Below, one piece after another: positions 33,951 to 44,223 of a stretch of DNA of 64,000 nucleotides. Source of the DNA: Pyxidicoccus xibeiensis (lineage in GTDB: Bacteria > Myxococcota > Myxococcia > Myxococcales > Myxococcaceae); assembly GCF_024198175.1 (NCBI RefSeq), contig NZ_JAJVKV010000006.1:310001-374000 (forward strand), in the 5' to 3' direction. Both the position numbers and the translations under genes were made by a program. Under the pieces are notes generated by a model. The model made no database searches. It was given only the letters and a program-made list of their open reading frames with translations, and was not told where the DNA came from. Position 1 is the first letter of the stretch, and each line of letters opens with the position of its first letter.

Positions 33951-35923
33951 ATGGACGGCGCCACCCCCGTGCCCCCGGGTGAGGTCACCGGCGCTGCGGG
34001 CGCCGTCGTTGCCGGTGTCCCCGTCGCGGACGGTGCCGGTGCGGCAGTGCCCGTTCCCGGCGACACGTTGGCCGGAGAGGGCGTGGCCGGAAGCGCGAGG
34101 GCCGGGCCTGCAGTGAGTGGCGCCGGAGTGCCCAGCAGCGGCGGGGCCTGACCGGCGTTGAGCGGCCCGGGCGAGCCCAGCAGCGCGGGTGGCGGAGTCG
34201 CAGGATCCGAGTTCAGCGGCGGCGCCGTCGCGATGATGCCCGGGCTCACCTGCGCCGTCCCCAGGAAGGCGTCGAAGCCACCGGGCGCCACCGACGGCAC
34301 GGAGAAGCCGCCCGAGGTGGCCAGGCTGGGCGGCGTGGCGAAGGGCCGCGTCGCCGGCCCGAAGCCCGAGGGACTGCCCGGAGGCGCCGCACCCGGTGTC
34401 ACCGCCCCGTCCGCGGCTGCTTCAGAGCCCGGCGCGGGCGTGCCCGGCAGGGAGCCGGAGATGTTCACCGGTGGATTGGGCGCCCCCGTGACGGGGAACG
34501 TCCCGCTCGTCACGTCCGGCGTCACCGGCAGGCCCGGCACCACGGAGCCCGGCTGCGCCGGCCCCACCGCCGAGCCCGGCGGCACCACGAGCGCACCACC
34601 CGCCACGCCCGCGACCGACGGCAGCCCCGTCCCCCCCAGCGCCCCCGAGCCATCCGCGGGCACCGGTGTCGTCGCCGTCACCGGCCCTCCCACCACACCC
34701 AGGTCCGAGGCCGGCAGGGGCGCCCCGGTGGTCGTCTGGCCGCCCGAAGTCGAGCCCGCCACGGCTCCGGCGCCCAACCCCGTCCCGAACGAACCGCCCG
34801 TCCCGGTGCCAGCCCCCGCTCCCGTCCCGAACGAACCTCCCGTCCCAGTGCCAACTCCTGTCCCGGTATCAGCCCCCGTCCCTGCCCCGAACGAGGTGCC
34901 CGTCCCGGTGGCCGCACCCGTCCCGGTGCCGGACCCGCCCACCGAAACGATGCCGCCCCCTTCCGTCGCGACGATGTCCCGGCCTCCGCCGACCACGCCG
35001 AACTCGTTCGTGCTCCCGGGCGTCGTCTCCGGCGTGCCGCCCGGCGCGGTGGCCAGGCCGAGAGTGGTGCCCGTACCGGCGGTGCCGCTGCCTCCGGTGC
35101 CAGTGCCCGCGCCGAGCGGCTCCTGCGAGCCGGTGGGCGGTGTCCCGAGAATCGCCGTCGGGGGCACGGGCGTCAGCGTGCTCCAGCTCACCGGCGGGTT
35201 CCCCGCGTTCTCCACCACGGCCACGGAGCGCACGGGCACGTCATCCACGCTGATGGCCACGTCTTCGAAAGCGAACTGGAGGAAGCCCCGCGGCTCCACA
35301 TTCGCGGGCAGGTTCCACACCAGCACCACCAGCTCCGTGTCGCCGTAGCGGGCCTGCCGCAGCAGCCGGTGCGTGTCGTCATCCGCGAACGCCCCCGCCG
35401 CCAGCGCCGCCGCATGGACGAAGGCCGTGTCGGTGATGAGCTGTCCGTTGCGCCACACGCTGCCCACGCCCCAGACGGCCGCCGCCGCATGGGTGCGCGT
35501 CATGGCCGACCAGCCCAGGCCACTGTCGCCGTAGAGCGGCACGTCCAGCCACACCCCGCCCTGGATGGCATGAGGCGGCGGCCGGGGAAGCGGGCCCGAG
35601 GCGGCCTGCCCGCGCACCTGCGCGGGCGGAAAGCCAGCCTGGGTCAGTTCGACCCGGTACTCCACCACGCCCAGCCGGAAGGAGGCAGTGAGGCGTCCCC
35701 GGTCGCCGTACGTGGCGCCAGGCAGGGACACCCTGTCCTCCACGTCGAGCGAGGCGCTGCCCAGGCCTCTCTCCGAGAGGTCGCTGAAGGGCAGTGGGCC
35801 GTGGGTGAAGAAGCCGTCCGGTTGCTCGGTCCTCGCGCTGGCCTCTCGGCCCTCGAACGTGAACCCGCCTGGCGCCTGGGCCAGAAGACCGGTGAGTAGG
35901 AGCGAGGTGAAGGGTCCCGCCAT
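33947..35923 (-). CDS. Secreted Gly/Thr/Pro-rich low-complexity protein
   Basis: 658 residues. Signal peptide MAGPFTSLLLTGLLAQAPGG. Residues 20-240 are ordinary mixed sequence (LTASFRLGVVEYRVELTQAG, ELVVLVWNLPANVEPRGFLQFAFEDVAI) and look like a folded beta-rich domain. Residues 265-390 are Gly/Thr repeats, including two adjacent GTGTGGSFGTG units, and residues 390-658 are Pro/Ala/Gly/Thr-rich and probably unstructured. Function unknown; such tails are often wall-spanning, adhesive or scaffolding. Third positions are strongly GC on this strand, favouring it over the 396-residue opposite frame at 34158-35348. The stop lies inside the tandem repeat. Confidence 0.72.
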   Translation of the reverse strand: MAGPFTSLLLTGLLAQAPGGFTFEGREASARTEQPDGFFTHGPLPFSDLSERGLGSASLDVEDRVSLPGATYGDRGRLTASFRLGVVEYRVELTQAGFPPAQVRGQAASGPLPRPPPHAIQGGVWLDVPLYGDSGLGWSAMTRTHAAAAVWGVGSVWRNGQLITDTAFVHAAALAAGAFADDDTHRLLRQARYGDTELVVLVWNLPANVEPRGFLQFAFEDVAISVDDVPVRSVAVVENAGNPPVSWSTLTPVPPTAILGTPPTGSQEPLGAGTGTGGSGTAGTGTTLGLATAPGGTPETTPGSTNEFGVVGGGRDIVATEGGGIVSVGGSGTGTGAATGTGTSFGAGTGADTGTGVGTGTGGSFGTGAGAGTGTGGSFGTGLGAGAVAGSTSGGQTTTGAPLPASDLGVVGGPVTATTPVPADGSGALGGTGLPSVAGVAGGALVVPPGSAVGPAQPGSVVPGLPVTPDVTSGTFPVTGAPNPPVNISGSLPGTPAPGSEAAADGAVTPGAAPPGSPSGFGPATRPFATPPSLATSGGFSVPSVAPGGFDAFLGTAQVSPGIIATAPPLNSDPATPPPALLGSPGPLNAGQAPPLLGTPAPLTAGPALALPATPSPANVSPGTGTAAPAPSATGTPATTAPAAPVTSPGGTGVAPSI

Positions 35924-35991
35924 CGACGCTGCCTCCTTGTCTCACAAGGTAGGCAGCGGAGCGGGGAACGGCAGTCCCCTCTCCTCGAAGA

Positions 35992-36510
35992 CTAGATGAG
36001 ACCCCGGGCGCGACGAATCTGCTCGACCGTCTTGTTGTACTCGATGTCGAAGGCGCTGGTGCCCTCCTGCAGGTGCTTCAGGCGGGAGCGGGCCTCCTTG
36101 TCGATTTCGTCGTCCACGTCGAGGTGCCGCTTCATCACGGCGAAGATCTTCTGACGCAGCACGTTGTCGGCGGCGTACACCTCTTCGACGTTCCGGCTGA
36201 TGAGGAGGAACTCGATCATCTGGTTGATGACGTACTCGATGCCCTCGTCCCCCATCTTGAAGCCGCGAACGTCCGCCATCTCGCGCTTCACCTGGTTGAA
36301 CTTGGAGTAGTCATATCCGCGACGCTCCAGGGCCTCGCGCGTCGCCTGGTTCACACGCTCCTCGTTCGCGAGGTACTCGCGCATGATGGCCGACAGGTCC
36401 ATCTCGGCGTCGGCCACGCGCATCGGCTCCACCTCGATGTCCCCGTCCTGCATGAGCTGCTGAATTCCCTCGCGCGAGATGATCGGGATCACCTTCGGAT
36501 ACAGCCTCAT
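35992..36510 (-). CDS. DUF507 family protein
   Basis: 172 residues from ATG 36510 (GAGGGACC seven bases upstream); the frame extends to 36552 but the family begins MRLYPKVIPIIS. Helical and charged, with VEPMRVADAEMDLSAIMREYL, RGYDYSKFNQVKREMAD and a tail VEQIRRARGLI. DUF507 proteins are cytoplasmic and of unknown function, frequent in deltaproteobacteria and Aquificales. It has a good promoter of its own. Confidence 0.88.
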   Translation of the reverse strand: MRLYPKVIPIISREGIQQLMQDGDIEVEPMRVADAEMDLSAIMREYLANEERVNQATREALERRGYDYSKFNQVKREMADVRGFKMGDEGIEYVINQMIEFLLISRNVEEVYAADNVLRQKIFAVMKRHLDVDDEIDKEARSRLKHLQEGTSAFDIEYNKTVEQIRRARGLI

Positions 36511-36555
36511 GTCGGTCCCTCGCCCTCTGTAAAACATGCTCGGAATCGTCAACCG

Positions 36556-36584
36556 CTATAAATCAGCGCCGAGCAAAGTCGCAA
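36556..36584 (-). promoter_or_regulatory. Housekeeping promoter of the DUF507 gene
   Basis: On the minus strand TTGCGA (36579-36584), a 17-base spacer and TTATAG (36556-36561), giving a leader of about 40 bases to ATG 36510. The region is AT-rich against a GC-rich background. Confidence 0.55.
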
Positions 36585-36586
36585 TG

Positions 36587-36612
36587 AAAAACCCCGGGAA
36601 CTTCGCGGTTCC
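36587..36612 (-). terminator. Possible uvrC terminator
   Basis: On the minus strand GGAAC and GTTCC pair around a 6-base loop, followed by CGGGG and five T. It lies 37 bp after the uvrC stop and just before the DUF507 promoter. The stem is short, so confidence is modest. Confidence 0.4.
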
Positions 36613-36648
36613 AGCGCGCTTTCCCCCACGGTCTGAGGCGGAAATTAA

Positions 36649-38589
36649 TCACGCTGCTCCGGGTGGCGACCCTCCCTGCGTTTTTTCGTTCATCGGTTCG
36701 CTCGCATCGTCCAGTGACGCCTGACGTACGGGGTCCTCCGCATCCTCCTCGGGGTGGCCATGGAGGCCGGCGTGGACCCGCTCGGCCACCGCCGGCCCCA
36801 CCACCTCCGCCAATTCCTCGATGGAGGCCTCTCCCACCCGCTTGAGAGAGCCGAAGTGGCGCAGCAGCAGCTTCCGCCGCGCCTCGCCGATTCCGGGAAT
36901 GTCCTCCAGGGCCGAGTGAATCCGACTCTTGCGCAGCACCTGCTTCTGGAAGGTGATGGCAAAGCGGTGCGCCTCGTCCCGCATCCGCGTGAGCATGAAC
37001 AGCTCCGCGGAGTTCTGCTGCAGGACAATGGGGTCTTTCCGCCCCACCACGAAGACGCGCTCGGGGCTCCTGGCGCTCTCGGCATCCCGGTCGAACACCT
37101 CCAGGTCGCGGCTCTTGGCCAGACCCACCACGTCCACCGAGTCCACGCCCGCGTCCTTCAGGGCGGCGTGGGCGCTGGCGAGCTGGCCCTTGCCTCCGTC
37201 GATGACGAGCAGGTCCGGCAGGTCGTTGTCCTCCAGCCCGCGCTTGAGCCGGCGCGTGACGACTTCGTACATGCTGGCGAAGTCGTCCTGTTTCTCCAGT
37301 GTCTTGATTTTGTACTTCCGGTAGCGCGACTTGTCGGTGTCGCCGTCCGTGACGGCCACCTGCGAGGCGACGATGGCCGAGCCCTGGAAGTGGGAGATGT
37401 CGAAGCACTCCATGCGGCGCGGGAAGTTGCGCAGGCCCAGCCGCTGCTGGAGGCGGGACAGCACCGCGTCCGTCTCGTCCTTGGTGCGGCGGCGCTCCAG
37501 GAAGGCCTGCTCCGCGTTCTTCACGGCCATCTGCACCAGGTCGTGCTTCTCGCCGCGCTTGGGGACGAGCACCCGCACGCGCTCGCCCTTGCGCTCGCTG
37601 AACAGGGCCTCCAGGCCCTCGGTGCCGTCGTCGGGCTCCACCGGCAGCAGCACCTCCTCCGGCACGAAGCTGCCCTGGTCGTAGTAGAGGTTCACGAAGG
37701 ACGAGAGCAGCTCCCCGTCGGGGAACTCCTGGCTGCCGAAGGGGAAGGCCTGCCCGCCGTTGAGGCGGCCCTGACGCACCCAGAGGACGTAGAACAGGAT
37801 GCGGTCGCCCTCGCGGTGGAAGGCGAAGACGTCCTGGTCCTTGAAGTCCGTGGTGGCGACCTTCTGGCGCTCCAGGCTGCGCTCAATTGCGTTGAGCTGA
37901 TCTCTCAGGCGCGCGGCCTCCTCGAACTTCAGCTCCCGCGCGGCGCTCTTCATGCGCAGGCGCAGCCCCTCCACCAGCTCGCTGGCCTTGCCCTCCAGGA
38001 ACATCGTCACTTCATCCACGCTGCGGCGGTAGTCCTGCTCCGGCACGGGGTGGACGCACGGCGCGGGGCAGCGGCCGATTTGAAAGAGCAGACAGGGCCG
38101 CTTGCGGTTGGCCAGCACGTGGTCCGTGCAGGTGCGCAGGTGGAAGTAGCGGTTGATGATGCGCAGCGTCTCGCGGATGGCGCCCGCGCTGGAGTACGGC
38201 CCGAAGTAGCGCGCGCCGTCCTTCTCGTACTTCCGGACGACCTCCAGGCGCGGGTACGTCTGCGTCCTGTCCAGCCTCAAGGAGATGAACTGCTTGTCAT
38301 CCTTGAGCATGACGTTGAAGCGCGGCTTGTGCTTCTTGATGAGCTCGTTCTCGAGGAGCAGGGCCTCCTTCTCGTTGTTGACGAGCACCGTCTCCAGGTC
38401 GCCCAGCATCTGGTCCAGCAGCGACACGAAGACGCGGGTGTCACCCGTGCGGGTGAAGTACGAGCGCACCCGGTTGCGCAGGTTGATGGCCTTGCCGACG
38501 TAGATGACCTGGCCCCGGCGGTCCTTCATCAGGTACACGCCGGGCTCGGTGGGCAGCGCGTCCAGCTTCTCCTGGAGCTTCACGTCCAT
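36649..38589 (-). CDS. uvrC: Excinuclease ABC subunit C
   Basis: 646 residues. Makes both incisions around DNA damage in nucleotide excision repair. An N-terminal GIY-YIG domain ([30 protein letters not shown] region), a UVR motif for UvrB contact ([18 protein letters not shown]), an RNase-H-like endonuclease domain ([28 protein letters not shown]) and tandem HhH ([19 protein letters not shown]). The C-terminus is a polar tail of 35 residues. GGAGG lies eight bases before the ATG, and uvrB ends 15 bp upstream, so the two are an operon. Confidence 0.97.
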   Translation of the reverse strand: MDVKLQEKLDALPTEPGVYLMKDRRGQVIYVGKAINLRNRVRSYFTRTGDTRVFVSLLDQMLGDLETVLVNNEKEALLLENELIKKHKPRFNVMLKDDKQFISLRLDRTQTYPRLEVVRKYEKDGARYFGPYSSAGAIRETLRIINRYFHLRTCTDHVLANRKRPCLLFQIGRCPAPCVHPVPEQDYRRSVDEVTMFLEGKASELVEGLRLRMKSAARELKFEEAARLRDQLNAIERSLERQKVATTDFKDQDVFAFHREGDRILFYVLWVRQGRLNGGQAFPFGSQEFPDGELLSSFVNLYYDQGSFVPEEVLLPVEPDDGTEGLEALFSERKGERVRVLVPKRGEKHDLVQMAVKNAEQAFLERRRTKDETDAVLSRLQQRLGLRNFPRRMECFDISHFQGSAIVASQVAVTDGDTDKSRYRKYKIKTLEKQDDFASMYEVVTRRLKRGLEDNDLPDLLVIDGGKGQLASAHAALKDAGVDSVDVVGLAKSRDLEVFDRDAESARSPERVFVVGRKDPIVLQQNSAELFMLTRMRDEAHRFAITFQKQVLRKSRIHSALEDIPGIGEARRKLLLRHFGSLKRVGEASIEELAEVVGPAVAERVHAGLHGHPEEDAEDPVRQASLDDASEPMNEKTQGGSPPGAA

Positions 38590-38604
38590 GGCTGGAGCCT
38601 CCGG

Positions 38605-40725
38605 CTACCTGCGACCCCGCGCGCCGCCCCGTGCTCCCGCGCCGCGCCCCCGGCCCTTGCCGCGCCCCTTCTGGGAGTCGGCGTCCTCCGCCTTCGCCGG
38701 CGCCTTGAGCAGCGCGCGCGACGGCGGCTTGAGGCCCAGGTCCATGTCCTTGAGCAGCTGCACCCTGTCCCTGCACTCGGCGGCCTTCTCGAACTGCATC
38801 TCGTCGGCCGCGGCGAGCATGTCCTTGGTGAACTCCGCGATGAGGCGTTTGATCTCCTTGGGCTGGAGCAGGTCGTCCTCGCCCTCGGCGGCCATGGGAA
38901 GGGCGCCGGCCTCCGCGTCATAGACGTGCTCGGACAGGTCGGTGATGTTGCTCTTCACCGAGCGCGGGGTGATGCCATGCGCCTCGTTGTGCTTCTTCTG
39001 GATTTCGCGGCGGCGGGCCGTCTCGTCCAGGGCCTTCTTCATGGAGTCGGTGATGCTGTCCGAGTACATGATGACGCGGCCACTCAGGTTTCGCGCCGCG
39101 CGGCCGATGGTCTGGATGAGGGACACGTGGCTGCGCAGGAAGCCCTCCTTGTCCGCGTCGAGGATGGCCACCAGCGACACCTCGGGGATGTCCAGGCCCT
39201 CGCGCAGCAGGTTGATGCCCACCAGCACGTCGAACTCACCCTTGCGCAAGTCCCGGATGATGGCGGTGCGCTCGATGGCGTCGATGTCCGAGTGCAGGTA
39301 GCGCACGCGCACGCCCACGTCGGAGTAGTACTCGGTGAGGTCCTCCGCCATGCGCTTGGTGAGCGTCGTCACCAGGACGCGCTCCTTGCGCGCGACGCGC
39401 AGGCGCACCTCCTCGAGCAGGTCGTCCACCTGGTTGCCCACGGGGCGCGTCTCCACCTCCGGGTCCGTCAGGCCGGTGGGGCGGATGATCTGCTCCACCA
39501 CCACGCCCTTGGACTTCTGCAGCTCGTACTCGGACGGGGTGGCGGAGACGAAGACGAGCTGGGGCACCAGCTCCTCGAACTCGCCGAACTTCAGCGGCCG
39601 GTTGTCCAGGGCGCTGGGCATGCGGAAGCCGAAGTTGACCAGCGTCTCCTTGCGCGCGCGGTCTCCCCGGTACATGGCGCCAATCTGCGGAATCGTCTGG
39701 TGGCTCTCGTCGACGAGGACCAGCAGGTTGCGCGGGAAGTAGTCGATGAGGCACGGAGGCGGCTCCCCCGGCGCGCGGCCGGAGAAGTGGCGCGAGTAGT
39801 TCTCGATGCCGCTGCAGTAGCCGACCTGTTCAATCATCTCGAGGTCGAACATGGTGCGCTGCTCCAGCCGCTGTGCCTCCAGCAGCTTGCCCTCCTTCTT
39901 GAAGAGCTGGAGCTGCTCGGTCAGCTCGTCGCGGATGGTCCGCAGGGCGGACTTGCGCGTGTCCTCGCCGGCCACGTAGTGGCTCGCGGGGAAGATGACG
40001 ATCTTGTCCAGCGAGCCCAGGGTGACGCCGCGCAGCGGGTCGAACTCGGTGATCTTCTCCACCTCGTCGCCGAAGAAGGACACGCGCACGGCGCGCTCCT
40101 CCTCGTACGCGGGGAAGACCTCGACGGTGTCACCGCGCGCGCGGAAGGTGCCGCGGCTGAAGTCCAGGTCGTTGCGCTCGTACTGGGCTTCCACCAGCCG
40201 CCGCATGAAGCCGTCGCGGCCCAGGCCCATCTCCATGCCTACGTCCACGCGCACGGCCAGGTCCACATAGCTGCGGGCCGCGCCGAGGCCGTAGATGCAG
40301 GACACGCTGGCGACGATGATGACGTCGTCCCGGGTGCGCAGCGAGTGGGTGGCCGAGTGGCGCATCCGCTCGATGTTGTCGTTGATGGACGAGTCCTTCT
40401 CGATGAAGGTGTCCGTCGACGGGACGTAGGCCTCGGGCTGGTAGTAGTCGTAGTACGAGACGAAGTACTCGACGGCGTTGTTCGGGAAGAGCGCCTTGAA
40501 CTCGCCGTAGAGCTGGGCGGCCAGCGTCTTGTTGTGGGCGATGACCAGCGTGGGCCGCTGCACGTTGGCGATGACGTTCGCCATGGTGAACGTCTTGCCC
40601 GAACCCGTGACGCCCAGGAGGGTCTGGTAGCGGTCGCCCCGCTGCACGCCCTCCGTGAGCTCGCCAATGGCCCTCGGCTGGTCGCCCTCGGGCTGGTGGT
40701 CGCTGACGATCTGGAAGTCCGGCAT
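38605..40725 (-). CDS. uvrB: Excinuclease ABC subunit B
   Basis: 706 residues from ATG 40725 (family start [17 protein letters not shown]); an in-frame GTG at 40743 is possible. Damage-verifying helicase of nucleotide excision repair. Walker A is [15 protein letters not shown]; the beta-hairpin [21 protein letters not shown] region inserts between strands; [10 protein letters not shown] is helicase motif VI; a UVR motif ([17 protein letters not shown]) contacts UvrC. A basic Gly/Arg-rich tail ([17 protein letters not shown]) ends the protein and may add nucleic-acid affinity; it is beyond the usual length. No good ribosome site is visible; a TGAGGT/ACCTCA inverted repeat (40731-40747) lies at the start. 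Confidence 0.97.
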   Translation of the reverse strand: MPDFQIVSDHQPEGDQPRAIGELTEGVQRGDRYQTLLGVTGSGKTFTMANVIANVQRPTLVIAHNKTLAAQLYGEFKALFPNNAVEYFVSYYDYYQPEAYVPSTDTFIEKDSSINDNIERMRHSATHSLRTRDDVIIVASVSCIYGLGAARSYVDLAVRVDVGMEMGLGRDGFMRRLVEAQYERNDLDFSRGTFRARGDTVEVFPAYEEERAVRVSFFGDEVEKITEFDPLRGVTLGSLDKIVIFPASHYVAGEDTRKSALRTIRDELTEQLQLFKKEGKLLEAQRLEQRTMFDLEMIEQVGYCSGIENYSRHFSGRAPGEPPPCLIDYFPRNLLVLVDESHQTIPQIGAMYRGDRARKETLVNFGFRMPSALDNRPLKFGEFEELVPQLVFVSATPSEYELQKSKGVVVEQIIRPTGLTDPEVETRPVGNQVDDLLEEVRLRVARKERVLVTTLTKRMAEDLTEYYSDVGVRVRYLHSDIDAIERTAIIRDLRKGEFDVLVGINLLREGLDIPEVSLVAILDADKEGFLRSHVSLIQTIGRAARNLSGRVIMYSDSITDSMKKALDETARRREIQKKHNEAHGITPRSVKSNITDLSEHVYDAEAGALPMAAEGEDDLLQPKEIKRLIAEFTKDMLAAADEMQFEKAAECRDRVQLLKDMDLGLKPPSRALLKAPAKAEDADSQKGRGKGRGRGAGARGGARGRR

Positions 40726-40804
40726 ATCCGTGAGGTTTAACACCTCAAGGCCGGGAAGACCGTCGGTTCGTGCATGCCCGTCGAGCGGCGGACGGAGCGT
40801 GTGA

Positions 40805-42508
40805 CTACTTCGAAGCGCCCTCCGAAGAGCGCGGCGGACGGGGCGATTTCAGGGCCCGCAGGGACTCCAGGCGGGCGGCCTCGAACTCGTCGCCCTTGTT
40901 CCAGCGCGGCAGCTCCGGCGTGCGGGCCACGTGGGCGCCCAGCAGGAAGAACAGCCGGACGTCCTCCACCGCGCCGGACAGCTCCCACTCCGGCCGCAGC
41001 TCGTCGGACGGCTGGTGGTAGTGCTTCGCCTCCCACGCCTCGCGCTGCTGCTTGCCCCAGCCTTCCGGGCGGCCCACGAAGTCCATGCCGCTGCCGAAGT
41101 AGGCGGCGGGGATGCCCTGCTTGGCGAAGTTGAACTGGTCCGAGCGGTAGAAGAAGCCCCGGTCGGACAGCTGGTCCGCCTTCACCACCCGGCCCTGCGT
41201 CTTCGCCAGGGCGACGATGATGGCGTCCAGGCTGGACTTGCCCAGGCCGATGACGGTGAGGTCCTTCGTGCGGCCGTGGATGTTGGCGCCGTCGATGTTG
41301 ATGTTGGCGGCGACGCGGCCGGCGGGAACCGGCGGGTGCTCGGCGAGGTACTGCGAGCCCAGCAGGCCCTGCTCCTCCGCGGCCACGGCGGCGAACAGGA
41401 TGGAGCGGCGCGGGGGCTGGGGCATGGCCCGGAAGGCCTTCGCCGTCGCGAGCATCGCCGCCACGCCCGCGGCGTTGTCCAGCGCGCCGTTGTAGATGGT
41501 GTCCTCGTCCGGCCTGCCGCCTTCCTTCTTGCCCAGGTGGTCATGGTGCGCGCTGTAGAGCACCACCTCCTGGGACAGCCTCGCGTCACTGCCCGGCAGC
41601 AGGGCGAGCACGTTGGCGGTGGGCCGGCGGCGCACCTCGCTGGCGAAGCGCGTGGACACCTTCACCCCGAGCGGCACCGGCTGGAAGTCGCGCTTCTGCG
41701 CGGAGGCCCGGAGCGACTCCAAATCCCGGCCCGCGAGCTCGAGCACGCGGCGCGTGGCGGCCTCGGTGGTCCACGCCTTCACCTGCACGCGGGGGACCTC
41801 CTCGCTGGCGGGCAGCTCGAACTGCTCCCCCGTCCACGACGTCTGCACCACCTGCCACGGGTAGCCCGCGCTGGGGGTGGTGTGGATGATGATGGCGCCG
41901 GCCGCGCCCACCTTCGCCGCCTGCTCGTACTTGTAATCCCAGCGGCCGTACCACAGCCGCGTGCGGCCCCCGAAGAGGCGCGGGTCGTCCTCCGGGTCGC
42001 TGTTGAGGATGAGCAGCGTCTTGCCGCGCAGGTCCATCCCCTTGAAGTCGTCCCACTCGTACTCGGGCGCCTGGATGCCGTAGCCCACGAAGACGAGCTC
42101 CGACGCGTCCAGCTTCGCCTCGGGCGCCTGCACTCCGGACACGGCGATGAAGTCCTCGTGGAACTTCAGCTCCTCGGTGCCCAGGGGCGCGCGGAACGTC
42201 ATGCCCTTCGGCTGGCTGGTGATGCCCACCAGGTCGAACGGCTGGAGGAACGAGCCGTCCGTCCCCGCGGGCTTCAGCCCGAGCGCCTCGAACTGCGAGG
42301 CGATGTACGCCTGGGCCAGTGCATCCCCGCGCGTGCCGGGGCCGCGGCCCTCCAGCAAGTCACTGGCGAGGAAGCGCACGTGGGCGCGCAGCACCTCCGG
42401 GACGATGGCCCCGGCGGCGGACTTCTCCACGGGGGTGACGAGCGGGGCGCGCTGCGCGAGCGCGGGGACGGCACAGAGGGCGACGAGCAGGGACACCAGG
42501 TGCTTCAT
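40805..42508 (-). CDS. Secreted M28 family zinc aminopeptidase with PA domain
   Basis: 567 residues from ATG 42508, giving signal peptide [19 protein letters not shown]; an ATG 12 codons upstream (42544) is an alternative. The metal ligands appear in order: [29 protein letters not shown] (catalytic Glu), NINIDG and HYHQPSDE. A protease-associated insertion (residues about 130-290, with [23 protein letters not shown] and [21 protein letters not shown]) precedes the catalytic part. It trims N-terminal residues from peptides outside the cytoplasm, suiting a predatory or proteolytic lifestyle. It follows cysS across a hairpin. Confidence 0.93.
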   Translation of the reverse strand: MKHLVSLLVALCAVPALAQRAPLVTPVEKSAAGAIVPEVLRAHVRFLASDLLEGRGPGTRGDALAQAYIASQFEALGLKPAGTDGSFLQPFDLVGITSQPKGMTFRAPLGTEELKFHEDFIAVSGVQAPEAKLDASELVFVGYGIQAPEYEWDDFKGMDLRGKTLLILNSDPEDDPRLFGGRTRLWYGRWDYKYEQAAKVGAAGAIIIHTTPSAGYPWQVVQTSWTGEQFELPASEEVPRVQVKAWTTEAATRRVLELAGRDLESLRASAQKRDFQPVPLGVKVSTRFASEVRRRPTANVLALLPGSDARLSQEVVLYSAHHDHLGKKEGGRPDEDTIYNGALDNAAGVAAMLATAKAFRAMPQPPRRSILFAAVAAEEQGLLGSQYLAEHPPVPAGRVAANINIDGANIHGRTKDLTVIGLGKSSLDAIIVALAKTQGRVVKADQLSDRGFFYRSDQFNFAKQGIPAAYFGSGMDFVGRPEGWGKQQREAWEAKHYHQPSDELRPEWELSGAVEDVRLFFLLGAHVARTPELPRWNKGDEFEAARLESLRALKSPRPPRSSEGASK

Positions 42509-42511
42509 GGT

Positions 42512-42540
42512 GCCCGGAGCCCTAACACGAAGCTCCGGGC
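42512..42540 (-). promoter_or_regulatory. Hairpin between cysS and the M28 peptidase start
   Basis: GCCCGGAGC and GCTCCGGGC form a perfect 9-bp stem with an 11-base loop, ending three bases before ATG 42508 of the peptidase. No T-run. It could attenuate transcription leaving cysS or mask initiation at 42508, in which case ATG 42544 would be preferred. Confidence 0.4.
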
Positions 42541-42556
42541 CCATGCAGCCCCCGCG

Positions 42557-44026
<1,470 letters not shown>

Positions 44027-44147
44027 GTGCGACAATCCTCCTGTGTCCGTGGAGTTGGGTGTGGCCGTCACTCTAGGATCCCGGTCCCCACACAGGCCAG
44101 CACTAGCCTGGGAATCTCGGCGTCTGGTGGCACTTGAGCACTACCGT

Positions 44148-44205
44148 TCACTGGCGCCGGGGAACTTCGGACGCCAGTGACGGACGACCTGCCGGACGTC
44201 CGTCA
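44148..44205. promoter_or_regulatory. Two overlapping inverted repeats between cysS and the FHA gene
   Basis: TCACTGGCG/CGCCAGTGA (44148-44156 with 44172-44180) encloses a nested CCG/CGG pair; TGACGGAC/GTCCGTCA (44178-44185 with 44198-44205) follows and shares the three bases TGA, so the two stems partly compete. The second ends four bases before the AGGGAG ribosome site of the FHA gene. Their divergent-gap position argues against simple terminators. Confidence 0.5.
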
Positions 44206-44223
44206 ATCAGGGAGAATGGCCGC

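Noticed and set aside
34158-35348. 396-residue plus-strand Pro/Val-rich frame opposite the Gly/Thr-rich gene
   Set aside because: Its repeats mirror the minus-strand repeats. The minus-strand frame has a signal peptide, a non-repetitive domain and strong GC at third positions, so it is the better gene.
36754-40740. 1328-residue plus-strand open frame
   Set aside because: Antisense to uvrC and uvrB, both unmistakable by motif; a shadow frame caused by high GC.
40731-40747. LexA/SOS box ahead of uvrB
   Set aside because: The inverted repeat TGAGGT-N5-ACCTCA does not resemble the LexA sites I know for myxobacteria or other groups; kept only as an unexplained repeat.
44128-44145. Possible sigma-54 promoter beginning TGGCAC
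   Set aside because: The -24 element is good but the -12 TTGC is absent at the required spacing; CACT is found instead.
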